Shown piece by piece: positions 1 to 9,823 of a DNA stretch of 34,580 nucleotides. The DNA comes from Comamonadaceae bacterium. GTDB taxonomy: Bacteria > Pseudomonadota > Gammaproteobacteria > Burkholderiales > Burkholderiaceae_C. Where the stretch lies: assembly GCA_947448375.1 (NCBI GenBank), contig CANFMY010000008.1:1-34580 (forward strand), given 5' to 3'. A program made the translations under genes and the position numbers. A model generated the notes under the pieces. It made no database searches. It worked only from the letters and a program-made list of their open reading frames with translations, and had not been told where the DNA came from. Each line of letters opens with the position of its first letter. Position 1 is the first letter of the stretch.

Positions 1-303
1 CGGCCCATGAGGCAGCCCAGGCGGCAAGCTGAAGAGATCAGGCAGGGTGCCCGGCGACCACGCTCGATACGACTCATCGGCCCGCACTGGCGATGTTGGG
101 CTTGCGCGGGTGGCCATCAGCCCTGACACGCCGGGTTCGTGCAACACCACATGCCAGCCCTCTGGCTGCAACAACACCCCGACCTGCAGCGGCGCACTCA
201 GGGCTTGCATCAGACGGCTGCGCAACCAGCCAGCCCAGCGTTGCGTCCCATGCCAGGCACGCCGTCGCGCCCAGCGCGTCAACAAGGAGAGGGGTAGAAA
301 CAT
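1..303 (-). CDS. Truncated ORF divergent from ponA, N-terminal 101 codons only; occupies the usual pilM position of betaproteobacteria but identity unproven
   Basis: Minus-strand frame from ATG at 303 is open to the window edge (MFLPLSLLTRWARRRAWHGTQRWAGWLRSRLMQALSAPLQVGVLLQPEGWHVVLHEPGVSG...). Divergent from PBP1A, where pilM commonly sits. Confidence 0.5.
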   Translation of the reverse strand, partial: MFLPLSLLTRWARRRAWHGTQRWAGWLRSRLMQALSAPLQVGVLLQPEGWHVVLHEPGVSGLMATRASPTSPVRADESYRAWSPGTLPDLFSLPPGLPHGP

Positions 304-439
304 GACAAGTCCGATATCCAAACGAATGCTTTGATACTATTGAAGGCCGCGCCGATCGTCCCTTTTTCGGATGTCCCAGCCTGGTAATTTTTTACAATCA
401 CGCATCACACACTGAGCACTGCTCCACGCAGTGCACGCT

Positions 440-2815
440 ATGGCCACCCGCTTACCCCCTGACTCGCCCCGCTCTCCCTCGCCTGAGCCACACAGCTCGC
501 GTTCGCCCCTGGCAGGTCTGTTGATCGGGTTTTTCAGCTGGAGTCTGGGCTTGCTGGCGGCCGGCCTCCTGGCAGGCTTGCTGGTCGTTGCCGTGGCGTT
601 GGCCATGGCCTACCCCCAACTGCCCGATGTCTCCGACCTGGCGGACTACAAGCCCAAGTTGTCCATGCGGGTGTTCTCGGTCGAGGGCAAGCAAATCGGT
701 GAATTTGGCGAGGAGCGTCGCAACCTCACCCCTTTCAAGGACATTCCGCAGGTCATGGTGAACGCGGTGCTGGCCATCGAGGATGCGCGCTTTTACCAGC
801 ACGGCGGGCTCGATTACATCGGCCTGCTGCGCGCCAGCCTGGCCAACCTGGGGCGTGCCAAAAGCCAGGGCGCGTCCACCATCACCATGCAGGTGGCACG
901 CAACGTGTACCTGTCGTCAGAAAAAACTTTCACCCGCAAGATCTACGAAATCCTGCTCACATTCAAGCTGGAGCATTTGCTGAGCAAGGACCAGATTCTG
1001 GAGATTTACCTCAACCAGATCTACCTCGGTCAACGCGCCTACGGATTTGCGGCCGCCAGTGAAACCTACTTCGGCAAGCCGCTCCAGCAAATCAGCATCG
1101 CCGAGGCGGCCATGCTGGCGGGTCTGCCCAAGGCACCGTCTGCGTACAACCCCATCAACAACCCCAAGCGCGCCCGCTCGCGCCAGCTCTACATCATCGA
1201 GCGCATGCTCGACAACAACTACATCACCAAGGAGCAGGCTGAGGCGGCCAAGCGCGAGGAACTCAAGATTCGAACGGCCGCCACGGTGCAACACACCCAC
1301 GCCGAGTACGTGGCCGAGATGGCGCGTCAACTCATGTTTGCGCAGTACGGGCCCGAGATCTACACGCGTGGCCTGCATGTGCACACCACCATCAAGGCCG
1401 AGGACCAGGAGGTGGCTTACCAGGCACTGCGCCGGGGCATCCTGGACTACGAACTGCGCCAGCACTACCGTGGCCCCGAAAAATTCATCAAGCTGCCCGC
1501 CATTCCCGCCGAAGCCGAGGATCTGATCGATGACACCCTGATCGACGCAGGGGACAAGGGCGATCTGCTGGCCGCCGTCGTGGTGGAGGCCAACCCGAAA
1601 AAAGTGCGCGTGGCGCGCCACAACAGCGAGTTCATTGACATCACCGGCGATGGTTTGAAACCGGTGCAATCCGGCCTGAGTGACAAGGCCCCGCCCAACC
1701 TCCAGCTGCGCCCGGGTGCCCTGGTGCGCATTGCCAAAGGCGCGAAGGGCTGGGAAATCACGCAGTTACCCGAAGTGGAAGGGGCCTTCGTGGCCATCGA
1801 CCCTCGAGACGGCGCCATTCGCTCGCTGGTGGGTGGCTTTGACTTCGAGAAAAACAAGTTCAACCACGTCACCCAGGCGTGGCGCCAGCCGGGCTCGAGT
1901 TTCAAACCCTTCATCTACTCGGCAGCGCTGGAAAAAGGCTTCACCCCGTCCACGGTGGTGAACGATGCCCCCTTGTTCTTCGATGCCAGCGTCACCGGCA
2001 GTCAGGCCTGGGAGCCCAAAAACTACGACGGCAAGTTCGAAGGGGCGATGTCCTTGCGCACCGGCCTGGCCAAGTCGAAGAACATGGTCTCGATTCGCGT
2101 GCTGCAATCGATTGGCGCGCCGTATGCCCAACAGTGGGTCACGCGTTTTGGTTTCGAGGCCGAGCGTCACCCCCCTTACCTCACCATGGCGCTGGGGGCC
2201 GGCTCCGTCACACCGCTGCAAATGGCGGTGGGGTATTCGGTGTTTGCCAATGGCGGCTTCCGCGTCAACCCGTACCTCATCACCAAGGTGACGGATGCGA
2301 TGGGCAAGGTGCTGTCGCAGTACACGCCCATCGAACAGGAAGAATCGGCCCGCGCCATCGAACCTCGCAATGCTTATCTGATGACAAGCCTGTTGCAGGA
2401 AGTGACGCGCTCGGGCACGGCCGCCAAGGCGCAGGCCACACTCAAACGACCGGATGTGTATGGCAAGACCGGCACCACCAACGACTCGATGGACGCGTGG
2501 TTTGCCGGCTACCAACCCACCCTCACTGCCATCACCTGGATTGGCTACGACACCCCGCGCAAACTGGGTGAGCGTGAAACTGGCGGTGGCCTGAGCCTGC
2601 CGGTGTGGATCAGCTACATGCAGCACGCACTCAAGAGCGTGCCGATTCAGGAAATGCCGGTGCCGGCGGGTGTGGTCAACGAAGGCGGCGAGTGGTACTT
2701 CCGCGAGTTTCCGCGCACCACGGGGGTGACCAACCTCGGACTCGACGGCAAAGGCGCGGGCGAAGTGCCAGCGGCTGAAGAGAAACGCAAAATTCTCGAC
2801 TTGTTCAAGAACTGA
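440..2815 (+). CDS. mrcA: Penicillin-binding protein 1A (bifunctional transglycosylase/transpeptidase)
   Basis: N-terminal TM segment, GT51 motifs ([32 protein letters not shown]), transpeptidase SxxK (GSSFKPF), SKN-like motif and KTGTTND. Start placed at the second Met of the listed ORF. Confidence 0.95.
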   Translation: MATRLPPDSPRSPSPEPHSSRSPLAGLLIGFFSWSLGLLAAGLLAGLLVVAVALAMAYPQLPDVSDLADYKPKLSMRVFSVEGKQIGEFGEERRNLTPFKDIPQVMVNAVLAIEDARFYQHGGLDYIGLLRASLANLGRAKSQGASTITMQVARNVYLSSEKTFTRKIYEILLTFKLEHLLSKDQILEIYLNQIYLGQRAYGFAAASETYFGKPLQQISIAEAAMLAGLPKAPSAYNPINNPKRARSRQLYIIERMLDNNYITKEQAEAAKREELKIRTAATVQHTHAEYVAEMARQLMFAQYGPEIYTRGLHVHTTIKAEDQEVAYQALRRGILDYELRQHYRGPEKFIKLPAIPAEAEDLIDDTLIDAGDKGDLLAAVVVEANPKKVRVARHNSEFIDITGDGLKPVQSGLSDKAPPNLQLRPGALVRIAKGAKGWEITQLPEVEGAFVAIDPRDGAIRSLVGGFDFEKNKFNHVTQAWRQPGSSFKPFIYSAALEKGFTPSTVVNDAPLFFDASVTGSQAWEPKNYDGKFEGAMSLRTGLAKSKNMVSIRVLQSIGAPYAQQWVTRFGFEAERHPPYLTMALGAGSVTPLQMAVGYSVFANGGFRVNPYLITKVTDAMGKVLSQYTPIEQEESARAIEPRNAYLMTSLLQEVTRSGTAAKAQATLKRPDVYGKTGTTNDSMDAWFAGYQPTLTAITWIGYDTPRKLGERETGGGLSLPVWISYMQHALKSVPIQEMPVPAGVVNEGGEWYFREFPRTTGVTNLGLDGKGAGEVPAAEEKRKILDLFKN

Positions 2816-3134
2816 AGATCAGGGGCAAGCCAGCCTGCGCGCTGGCATCGCGGCTCAGTTGCGCCCAGAACTCGCCCTGGCCTTTGGTGTCCACCCACTG
2901 TTGCCCGTCGAAGCGGTAGTGGTAACCGCCCGATCGAGCCGCCAGCCACACCTCATGCAAGGGCTTTTGCAGATTGACGATGATCTGGCTGCGGCTGCTG
3001 AAGGTGAGCGTGATCATGCCGCCCACGCGCTGGTTGTCGATGTCCACATCGGTGTCGTCGTTGATGCGATCGCATTGCTGCTCCAGGGCACTGAGGAGCG
3101 ATTCGGCACGGTCAAGAAATTCGGGATCGGTCAT
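2805..3134 (-). CDS. cyaY: Iron donor protein CyaY (bacterial frataxin)
   Basis: [24 protein letters not shown]...[57 protein letters not shown] is frataxin-like. Located between ponA and lysA. Confidence 0.93.
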   Translation of the reverse strand: MTDPEFLDRAESLLSALEQQCDRINDDTDVDIDNQRVGGMITLTFSSRSQIIVNLQKPLHEVWLAARSGGYHYRFDGQQWVDTKGQGEFWAQLSRDASAQAGLPLIFSS

Positions 3135-3215
3135 GCGTGATGATAGGCACATGGCGTGCCCCGGGATGAAATGGCCACAAAATGCAGACCCAAGGGGTCT
3201 GGATACAATTTCCGG

Positions 3216-3398
3216 ATGAACGCGCGCATTCTAGTCACGGCCCTTGCCCTTGCGGGCGGCATGGCTTCGGGCCTGAGCGGGTGCGGACAACGCGGTTCGC
3301 TGTACCTGCCCACCGAATCGGCCGCCCAAGACCGCGCCACCTTGCCGCAAATCCTCACCCCCTCCCTGCCCTCGCGCAAGCCCTCTGACACCCCATGA
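3216..3398 (+). CDS. lptM: Small LptM/YifL-like lipoprotein upstream of lysA
   Basis: [32 protein letters not shown] has a lipobox and the [10 protein letters not shown] motif. 4-nt ATGA overlap with lysA. Confidence 0.85.
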   Translation: MNARILVTALALAGGMASGLSGCGQRGSLYLPTESAAQDRATLPQILTPSLPSRKPSDTP

Positions 3399-4684
3399 CC
3401 TCATCCCCATTGCCCGGTGCTCCGTTTCTGGCCTACCGCGAGGGCGAGTTGTTTCTGGAGGACGTGCGTCTGGCGGATCTGGCGCGCGAACACGGCACAC
3501 CGCTGTTCGTGTATTCCAAGGCCTCGATGCTGGCGGCGCTCAACGCGTACCGCCGCGGTTTGCAGGGGCGCGAGGCCCATGTGCACTACGCCATGAAAGC
3601 CAACAGCTCGCTGGCGGTGCTGCAGGTGTTTGCCCAGGCCGGCTGTGGCTTTGACATCGTCTCTGGCGGTGAGCTCGAGCGGGTGATGGCTGCCGGGGGC
3701 AATCCATCCCAAGTGATTTTTTCGGGCGTGGGCAAAACCCGCGCCGAGATGCGCACCGCCTTGCTGGCTGGCATCGAGTGTTTCAACGTGGAGAGCGAGG
3801 CCGAGCTCGAGGTGCTTGACGCCGTGGCGCGTGAAGCGGGCCTGCGCGCTCCCGTGAGTTTGCGCGTCAACCCCAACGTGGACGCACAAACGCACCCTTA
3901 CATATCCACCGGCTTGAAGGGCAACAAGTTTGGCATTGCCCATGAGCGCGCGGTCGAGGTGTATCAGCGTGCAGCCAGCCTGCCTGGATTGCAGGTGGTG
4001 GGCATTGATTGCCACATCGGCTCGCAAATCACCAGCATGGGGCCCTACCTGGATGCGCTGGACCGTGTGCTCGATCTGGTGGAGGCCATCGAGAAGGTCG
4101 GCATCACCTTGCAGCACATCGACTTTGGTGGCGGCCTGGGCATCAACTACCAGGGTGACACACCGCCGGCTGCGGACGCGTTGTGGGGCCGGTTACTGCA
4201 ACGTTTGGACGAGCGGGGCCACGGTCACCGCCGCCTCATGCTGGAGCCCGGCCGCTCGCTGGTGGGCAATGCCGGGGTCTGCCTGACCGAGGTGCAATAC
4301 CTCAAGCCCGGCGAGCAAAAAAACTTCTGCATCGTCGATGCGGCCATGAACGATTTGCCGCGTCCTGCGATGTACGAGGCCTATCACCACATCGTCGAAC
4401 TCAAGACATCCGGTGCGAATCGCGCACCCGCCCTGGTGTGTGATGTGGTGGGTCCGGTGTGTGAAAGCGGTGACTGGCTGGGCCGGGACCGCAGCCTGCA
4501 GGCGCAACCGGGCGATTTACTCGCCGTGCTCTCTACCGGCGCTTACTGCATGAGCATGGCCAGCAACTACAACACGCGTGGCCGACCCGCCGAAATTCTG
4601 GTGGACGGTGCTCACGCCCATGTGATCCGCTCGCGTGAAAACGCGGCTGACCAGATGCGTCACGAGCATTTGCTGCCTAGTTGA
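3395..4684 (+). CDS. lysA: Diaminopimelate decarboxylase
   Basis: Fold-type III PLP decarboxylase: HYAMKANSS, GFDIVSGGEL, GIDCHIGSQI, DFGGGLGI, EPGRSLV, VGPVCESGD. Confidence 0.95.
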   Translation: MTSSPLPGAPFLAYREGELFLEDVRLADLAREHGTPLFVYSKASMLAALNAYRRGLQGREAHVHYAMKANSSLAVLQVFAQAGCGFDIVSGGELERVMAAGGNPSQVIFSGVGKTRAEMRTALLAGIECFNVESEAELEVLDAVAREAGLRAPVSLRVNPNVDAQTHPYISTGLKGNKFGIAHERAVEVYQRAASLPGLQVVGIDCHIGSQITSMGPYLDALDRVLDLVEAIEKVGITLQHIDFGGGLGINYQGDTPPAADALWGRLLQRLDERGHGHRRLMLEPGRSLVGNAGVCLTEVQYLKPGEQKNFCIVDAAMNDLPRPAMYEAYHHIVELKTSGANRAPALVCDVVGPVCESGDWLGRDRSLQAQPGDLLAVLSTGAYCMSMASNYNTRGRPAEILVDGAHAHVIRSRENAADQMRHEHLLPS

Positions 4685-5282
4685 CGCCGCGCCATTTGCG
4701 CCACCATCGCCAACCCAGCAGCGCGGCCAGCACCAGCGCGTACATGACGACATCGGTGAAGTTGTGCTTGCCAGCGCGCATCCAGTAAAAATGCAAAATG
4801 GCCAGCGGTGCCACCAGGTACACCGCGCGATGCAGCCACTGCCAGCGTCGCCCGCCCAGCCAGCGCACCGCCGCGTTGAATGATGTGGCCGCCAGGGCCA
4901 GCAACACCAGCCACGACACAAACCCCACCAAAATAAACGGCCGCTTGGCAATGTCCTGGGCGATGTCAGACCCGTCCAACCCCATGTCGAGCCAGGCGTA
5001 GCACAAGAGGTGCAACACAGCGTAAGCAAACACCGTCAGACCCAGCGTTCGGCGCAACCTCGCCAGCGCCGGCAGGTGAAACACGATGCGCACGGGCGTC
5101 ACGGCCAGCACCACACACAGCCAGCGCAAGGTCCAGTCACCGGTGCCGCGAATCAAGGCCTCGGCAGGATTGGGGCCCAGTTGATCGAGCATCGCCTTGA
5201 ACAGCAGTTGCAGCGCCGGCAGACTGCACACCACCACCAGACAGGGCCGAACCGCACGATGCAACAACCAGGAACCGACCAT
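4677..5282 (-). CDS. msrQ: Heme-binding membrane subunit MsrQ (YedZ) of the MsrPQ methionine sulfoxide reductase
   Basis: Multi-TM protein with GDWTLRWLCVVLAVTPVR, RRTLGLTVFAYAVLHLLCYAWLD, WLHRAVYLVAPLAILHFYW. Directly downstream of msrP. Confidence 0.9.
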   Translation of the reverse strand: MVGSWLLHRAVRPCLVVVCSLPALQLLFKAMLDQLGPNPAEALIRGTGDWTLRWLCVVLAVTPVRIVFHLPALARLRRTLGLTVFAYAVLHLLCYAWLDMGLDGSDIAQDIAKRPFILVGFVSWLVLLALAATSFNAAVRWLGGRRWQWLHRAVYLVAPLAILHFYWMRAGKHNFTDVVMYALVLAALLGWRWWRKWRGVN

Positions 5283-5289
5283 GCGCGGC

Positions 5290-6288
5290 TCAGTAATTCT
5301 TGCGCAGATCCATGCCCGCGTAGAGCTGCCCCACCTGGGCTTCGTAGCCATTGAACATCAGCGTCTTGCGCTTTTTACTCAGCAGGCCGTCCTCACCCAG
5401 GCGTCGCTCGGTGGCCTGGCTCCAGCGCGGATGGTCCACCAGCGGGTTCACATTCGAATAGAACCCATACTCGTTGGCCGCCGCCTTGTTCCAGGCCGTG
5501 GCAGGCTGCTTCTCGGTGAAGCGGATTTTCACCAGGCTCTTGGCGTTCTTGAATCCGTACTTCCAGGGCACCACCAGGCGCACAGGTGCGCCATTTTGAT
5601 TGGGCAGCACTTCGCCATACATGCCAAACGTGAGCAGGGTGAGCGGGTGCATGGCTTCATCCATGCGCAAGCCTTCCACATACGGCCAGTCGAGCACCGG
5701 GGAACGCACATACGGCATCACCTTGGGGTCGGCCAAGGTGACGAACTCGACAAACTTGGCATTGCCCAGGGGCTCCACGCGACGAATCAGCTCGGACAAC
5801 GAGTAGCCCACCCAGGGAATCACCATCGACCAGCCTTCCACGCAACGCATGCGGTAAATGCGTTCCTCCATGGCGCTCACCTTGAGCAAATCCTCCAGAG
5901 CCCAGCGGCCAGGCTTCTTCACCAGGCCTTCGATCTCCACGGTCCAGGGCTGTGTTTTGAGCGTGTGGGCGTTTTTCGCTGGATCGGACTTGTCGGTGCC
6001 AAATTCGTAATAGTTGTTGTAGGTGCTGGCGTCTTCATACGCCGTGATTTTCTCCATCACCGCAGCACCACTCACGCTCGATTTGGCACCCGACAGTGCC
6101 GCCAGCTTGTTGGGGCGCGTCACCAGTTGGGCTTGCGCATCGCGTGCCGCCCAGGAGGCCAGCGCGGCACCCGCGACACCGGTGGCCAGCGTTTGCAGCA
6201 GTTGGCGACGCTCGCGGTAGAGGCGCGCGGGCGTGATCTCGCTGGGCACCTGGTGCTGTCGACCATCGTCGTGGGTGTGCACAATCAT
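5290..6288 (-). CDS. msrP: Protein-methionine-sulfoxide reductase catalytic subunit MsrP (YedY), Tat-exported molybdoenzyme
   Basis: Tat-like [11 protein letters not shown] signal; [51 protein letters not shown] typical of sulfite-oxidase-fold YedY. Confidence 0.93.
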   Translation of the reverse strand: MIVHTHDDGRQHQVPSEITPARLYRERRQLLQTLATGVAGAALASWAARDAQAQLVTRPNKLAALSGAKSSVSGAAVMEKITAYEDASTYNNYYEFGTDKSDPAKNAHTLKTQPWTVEIEGLVKKPGRWALEDLLKVSAMEERIYRMRCVEGWSMVIPWVGYSLSELIRRVEPLGNAKFVEFVTLADPKVMPYVRSPVLDWPYVEGLRMDEAMHPLTLLTFGMYGEVLPNQNGAPVRLVVPWKYGFKNAKSLVKIRFTEKQPATAWNKAAANEYGFYSNVNPLVDHPRWSQATERRLGEDGLLSKKRKTLMFNGYEAQVGQLYAGMDLRKNY

Positions 6289-6367
6289 GAAAGCTCCTGG
6301 TTGAAGTCGGCCTGCGACCTGACGCCCATTGTGAGCCCAACACCGGGTGGCGGGTGAGGCACAAAAC

Positions 6368-6394
6368 AAAACACCCGGACCAGCCGGGTGTTTT
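6368..6394 (-). terminator. Rho-independent terminator downstream of the cytochrome c gene
   Basis: Perfect inverted repeat AAAACACCCGG-accag-CCGGGTGTTTT; the minus-strand transcript continues into TTTTGTTTTGT. Confidence 0.8.
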
Positions 6395-6414
6395 GAGCAG
6401 GGAGGGTGATGCGA

Positions 6415-7041
6415 TCAGCGCAGGCCGGCGATGTAGTCCGCCACGGCGCGGATTTCGCGATCGTTCAGCTTGGCGGCCACCTGGCTCATCTGCAGGCTGT
6501 TCTTGCGCACACCGTCACGGAAAGACACCAGTTGCGATGCGGTGTAGTCGGCGTGCTGGCCCGACAGGCGGGGGTACTGGGCCGGAATACCGGCACCGTT
6601 GGGACTGTGGCAACCCGAGCAGGCTGCGATGTTGCGATCAGCCAGGCCACCGCGGTAAATGCGCTCGCCCAGGGCCACCGATTCCTTGTCCTTGGCGAAG
6701 CCAGGCTTGGCTTTCTGGGTGCCCAACCAGGCGCCGATGTTCTTCATGTCCTGGTCGGACAGGCTGGCCACCATGCCACTCATGATGGCGTTGGCACGCT
6801 TGCCCGATTTGAATTCCTGCAACTGCTTGACGAGGTATTCGGGGTGTTGCTGGGCCAGCTTGGGGTTGGCAGGCGAACCGGAGTTGCCATCAGCACCGTG
6901 GCAGGAGGCGCACACCGCTCCAAAGCTGGCTTCGCCTTTGGCGAGGTCAGGCTTGGCGGCAGCCTGAGGGGCATTGGCCTGCGCGTTCAGGACAGGAACG
7001 GCCAGGGAGGCGGCAATCAGCAAGGAGGCAAACAGCTTCAT
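6415..7041 (-). CDS. Periplasmic di-heme cytochrome c (c4-like)
   Basis: Signal peptide MKLFASLLIAASLAVPVLNAQANA; two heme motifs CASCHGADG and CSGCHSPNG. Confidence 0.9.
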   Translation of the reverse strand: MKLFASLLIAASLAVPVLNAQANAPQAAAKPDLAKGEASFGAVCASCHGADGNSGSPANPKLAQQHPEYLVKQLQEFKSGKRANAIMSGMVASLSDQDMKNIGAWLGTQKAKPGFAKDKESVALGERIYRGGLADRNIAACSGCHSPNGAGIPAQYPRLSGQHADYTASQLVSFRDGVRKNSLQMSQVAAKLNDREIRAVADYIAGLR

Positions 7042-7130
7042 GGCAATGAATAGGTTGGTGCGCAAAACCCCGGGATTCTACAATGATGGGTCTGGGGTCT
7101 CCCTGACGCCAACCCAACAGTCCCTGCCCC

Positions 7131-7910
7131 ATGCCCTCCCCTACCGATCCCGTCGCTGGTCAGTCGCCCGATTCAGACGCCTCAGCCCAGCCCAATTCCG
7201 GTGGGGCCACGCAGCCCACGCCCCCTGAACCCGCCCCTGCACCTGCACCCGCCACGGAAGCGTCCTCGGATGCCCCCACCCAGCCCGCGGTAGACCCCGC
7301 CAAGCAGGCGCTGGGCTGGATGCACACCGCGCGCTTTCTCACCACGGCCGCTCAACTGCACCACCTGCCCGCCTACGACCTGCCCGAAATCGCCTTTGTG
7401 GGACGTTCCAACGCTGGCAAATCCACCTGCATCAATGTCCTGACGCAGCAAAAACGCCTCGCCTTTGCCTCCAAAACCCCGGGGCGCACCCAGCACATCA
7501 ACCTCTTTGCCCTGGGCCGACAGGGCCAGACCGATACCGTGCTGGCCGACCTCCCGGGCTATGGCTACGCCGCCGTGCCCAAACAGGACAAGCTGCGCTG
7601 GCAGCAAGTGATGGCTAACTATCTGGTGAGTCGATCCAACCTGGTGGGGGTGGTGCTGCTGTGCGATCCGCGCCACGGCCTGACCGAACTCGACGAGATC
7701 CTGCTCGAAGTCATCCGTCCCCGGGTGGAAGAAGGCCTGAAGTTCACCATGCTGCTGACCAAGGCCGACAAGCTCAACAAAACCGAGGCCAACAAGGCCT
7801 TGTCCATCGCCCGCCTGCAAGCCGGCGGTGGCACGGTGCAATTGTTCTCGGCGTTGAAAAAACAGGGGGTGGACACCCTGGCGTTGCAGCTGTGGAACTG
7901 GACCCACTGA
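7131..7910 (+). CDS. engB: Ribosome biogenesis GTPase EngB (YihA/YsxC) with an N-terminal Pro/Ala-rich extension
   Basis: G1 GRSNAGKS, KTPGRTQHINLF, DLPGYGYAAVPK, LLTKADKLNK. Confidence 0.93.
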   Translation: MPSPTDPVAGQSPDSDASAQPNSGGATQPTPPEPAPAPAPATEASSDAPTQPAVDPAKQALGWMHTARFLTTAAQLHHLPAYDLPEIAFVGRSNAGKSTCINVLTQQKRLAFASKTPGRTQHINLFALGRQGQTDTVLADLPGYGYAAVPKQDKLRWQQVMANYLVSRSNLVGVVLLCDPRHGLTELDEILLEVIRPRVEEGLKFTMLLTKADKLNKTEANKALSIARLQAGGGTVQLFSALKKQGVDTLALQLWNWTH

Positions 7911-7920
7911 CGCCTGTGAA

Positions 7921-8592
7921 CTAGAAGCCGACGTAACGAACAAAGTGCGCGTTGTCCTCGCGCACCGACTTCACCTGGTTGGCCACAAACGACTCGTCGG
8001 GATACCCCATGGCAATGCAGATCATGATGTTTTGATCGTCGGGGATGCCCGCATGCTCGCGCACCACGCTTGACTGCATGATGCCCTGGCCATTGATCAC
8101 ACAGCCCAGTCCGCGCTCCCAGGCGGCCAGCACAATGGCGTGAGAAAAAGCCCCCAGATCGAACTGGCTGATCGCTGCGGGTTCGAGTTTTTTATCGTAG
8201 GTCAGCACCAGGGACACCGGAGCGTCAAACTGCCGAAATCCGCGCATCACCCAATCGGTGCGCCGCGCCTTGTCGTCCCTCGCAATGCCCATGGCCTCGA
8301 ACAATTGAACGGCAATGGCCACCTGCCGTTGGCGGTGGTCCCCCTCGTAGGCCTCCTTCATCGGGAAGTCCCGCTTGGGCGGAACCCCTGCCACCATGTT
8401 CTCGGAGTTGCCCTGCCGGATACGCTCCAGCGGCTCCCCGGTGACCACATGCACGTACCAGGGCTGGGTGTTCATGGACGAGGGCGCCCATTTGGCCACC
8501 TCGATGATCTCGTCAATCAATTCACGGGGAACGGGTTTGGGCAGATAGCCGCGAATGCTGGTGCGGGCTTTGATGAGCGAGGAGAAGTTCAT
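7921..8592 (-). CDS. Nitroreductase family protein
   Basis: MNFSSLIKARTSIRGYLPKPVPRELIDEIIEVAKWAPSSMNTQPWYVHVVTGEPL, GLGCVINGQ, IMICIAMGYPDE. Start at 8592, not the longer ORF start. Confidence 0.9.
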   Translation of the reverse strand: MNFSSLIKARTSIRGYLPKPVPRELIDEIIEVAKWAPSSMNTQPWYVHVVTGEPLERIRQGNSENMVAGVPPKRDFPMKEAYEGDHRQRQVAIAVQLFEAMGIARDDKARRTDWVMRGFRQFDAPVSLVLTYDKKLEPAAISQFDLGAFSHAIVLAAWERGLGCVINGQGIMQSSVVREHAGIPDDQNIMICIAMGYPDESFVANQVKSVREDNAHFVRYVGF

Positions 8593-8645
8593 GAGAGGGC
8601 GGGCATGGACAGGAAGGATCGGGCCGGCTGGTCGATCGATCCATG

Positions 8646-8891
8646 TCAATGACCCAGCCGCTTGCAGCGATTGTCGGCCAAGATCTTGGTTTTGTTGCAC
8701 TCGGCCAACCCTTGCGGGTTTTCCTGATTCATGAACTCGCAATGGGCATTGCTTTTCATGGCGTTCTGGAAACACTGCTCTTTGATGGTGGCTGATGGCA
8801 GTGGATAACCGCCAGACGGCGCCGTGGTGCAAGCCGATAGGCCCAGCAGGGCTGTCGTCACGGATAAGAACAACGCTGTGAGAAGTTTCAG
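8646..8891 (-). CDS. Small putative lipoprotein, possibly starting at CTG
   Basis: (M)KLLTALFLSVTTALLGLSACTTAPSGGY signal peptide plus lipobox. Best start is CTG at 8891 with GGAGG just upstream; the ATG alternative at 8939 lacks an obvious SD. Confidence 0.6.
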   Translation of the reverse strand: MKLLTALFLSVTTALLGLSACTTAPSGGYPLPSATIKEQCFQNAMKSNAHCEFMNQENPQGLAECNKTKILADNRCKRLGH

Positions 8892-9183
8892 AGGGCCTCC
8901 CAGGTGTTGTGACTGATGACGAGTGGTCGGCAAAGCCATTCATTTGTCTATGTGTTGAACACGATCGAATCCCGATGTGTTCGATGACCGATTGTTTGCA
9001 CAATGCCTTCGCGCTTGAAAGGCGCCAAGTTTTGCTTTTGACTATGAAAAATCTGTTGACCTGCTAGCTCACGCGGCTGAGGCGAGGGGTTGAATTGGCC
9101 GCAACCTCGGAGGCGAACTTGGGTGACGCCCCATAGAGAATCCAACAGCGCATCGCCAGGCGCAGGCTGATACGCACCCAGGC

Positions 9184-9189
9184 TATAAT
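9184..9189 (+). promoter_or_regulatory. Consensus -10 box (TATAAT) of the tRNA-Pro promoter
   Basis: Perfect TATAAT 17 nt upstream of the mature tRNA 5' end; no clear -35. Confidence 0.6.
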
Positions 9190-9205
9190 CGATGGCTGCA
9201 CACAT

Positions 9206-9282
9206 CGGGGTGTAGCTTAGCCTGGTAGAGCGCCACGTTCGGGACGTGGAGGCCGGAGGTTCGAATCCTCTCACCCCGACCA
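9206..9282 (+). tRNA. tRNA-Pro (anticodon CGG)
   Basis: CGGGGTG/CACCCCG acceptor, D-arm AGCCTGGTAGAGC, anticodon arm CCACG-TTCGGGA-CGTGG, T-arm GGTTCGAATCC, encoded CCA. Confidence 0.96.
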
Positions 9283-9295
9283 GAACTCATCCATT

Positions 9296-9329
9296 GAAGC
9301 CCACTGAAGTCACAAGACAGGTGGGCTTC
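9296..9329 (+). terminator. Probable terminator hairpin after tRNA-Pro
   Basis: GAAGCCCAC ... GTGGGCTTC perfect 9-bp inverted repeat; weak T tract follows. Confidence 0.5.
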
Positions 9330-9466
9330 GGTGTTTCTGGGTCTTTCCCCTCCAGGCTCACGGGTGGGCTCTGACCTTGGCCTCGTCGGCTGCCTCGTCG
9401 GCTGCCAAGACCACAACGCCGCCCTGCGCCTCTCTTATCTTCAACCCTGCAATTGGGTTGCATCGC

Positions 9467-9709
9467 TCATGGCGCCTCCAATCGCCGCGTCAACCAGGGC
9501 ACCAAAAACGGGAACACCCCCACCACCACCCCACAGGCACACGGATAGCCCCAAGCCAACCTCCTGGACCACTCCAACCAACCGCCCGAGGCGGCCCATC
9601 CAGATATCAACAGGGAGCCCGTGATGCCCGCCACAGAAGTCAAGAAACACCCCACCAGTCCCACCAGGACGATGGTCTTGCGAGAAGGCATGTGGGTGAG
9701 TGTCGTCAT
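9467..9709 (-). CDS. Small two-TM membrane protein, DUF2798-like
   Basis: 80 aa: MTTLTHMPSRKTIVLVGLVGCFLTSVAGITGSLLISGWAASGGWLEWSRRLAWGYPCACGVVVGVFPFLVPWLTRRLEAP. Topology and ending resemble DUF2798. Confidence 0.6.
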   Translation of the reverse strand: MTTLTHMPSRKTIVLVGLVGCFLTSVAGITGSLLISGWAASGGWLEWSRRLAWGYPCACGVVVGVFPFLVPWLTRRLEAP

Positions 9710-9823
9710 GCTGTGGTGCAGTCTGATAGCGATATAAGGAGATGGGGGAGCTCTGAGCAAAGCATAGCGGTATTTCCTAGAATCCATCGAACGGCTCACA
9801 CCCCACAACCCCTCGGAGACAAC

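Noticed and set aside
2805-2815. 11-bp 3' overlap of mrcA and cyaY
   Set aside because: Short convergent tail overlaps are common in compact genomes.
5197-6357. 386-aa plus-strand ORF
   Set aside because: Antisense to msrP, whose Tat signal and molybdoenzyme motifs are clear.
8948-9416. ORFs overlapping tRNA-Pro (e.g. 'MRGFEPPASTSRTWRSTRLSYTPMC')
   Set aside because: Typical spurious translation of the reverse strand of a tRNA gene.
9206-9700. tRNA-Pro as a genomic-island attachment site
   Set aside because: No integrase and no repeat of the tRNA 3' end was noticed in the window.
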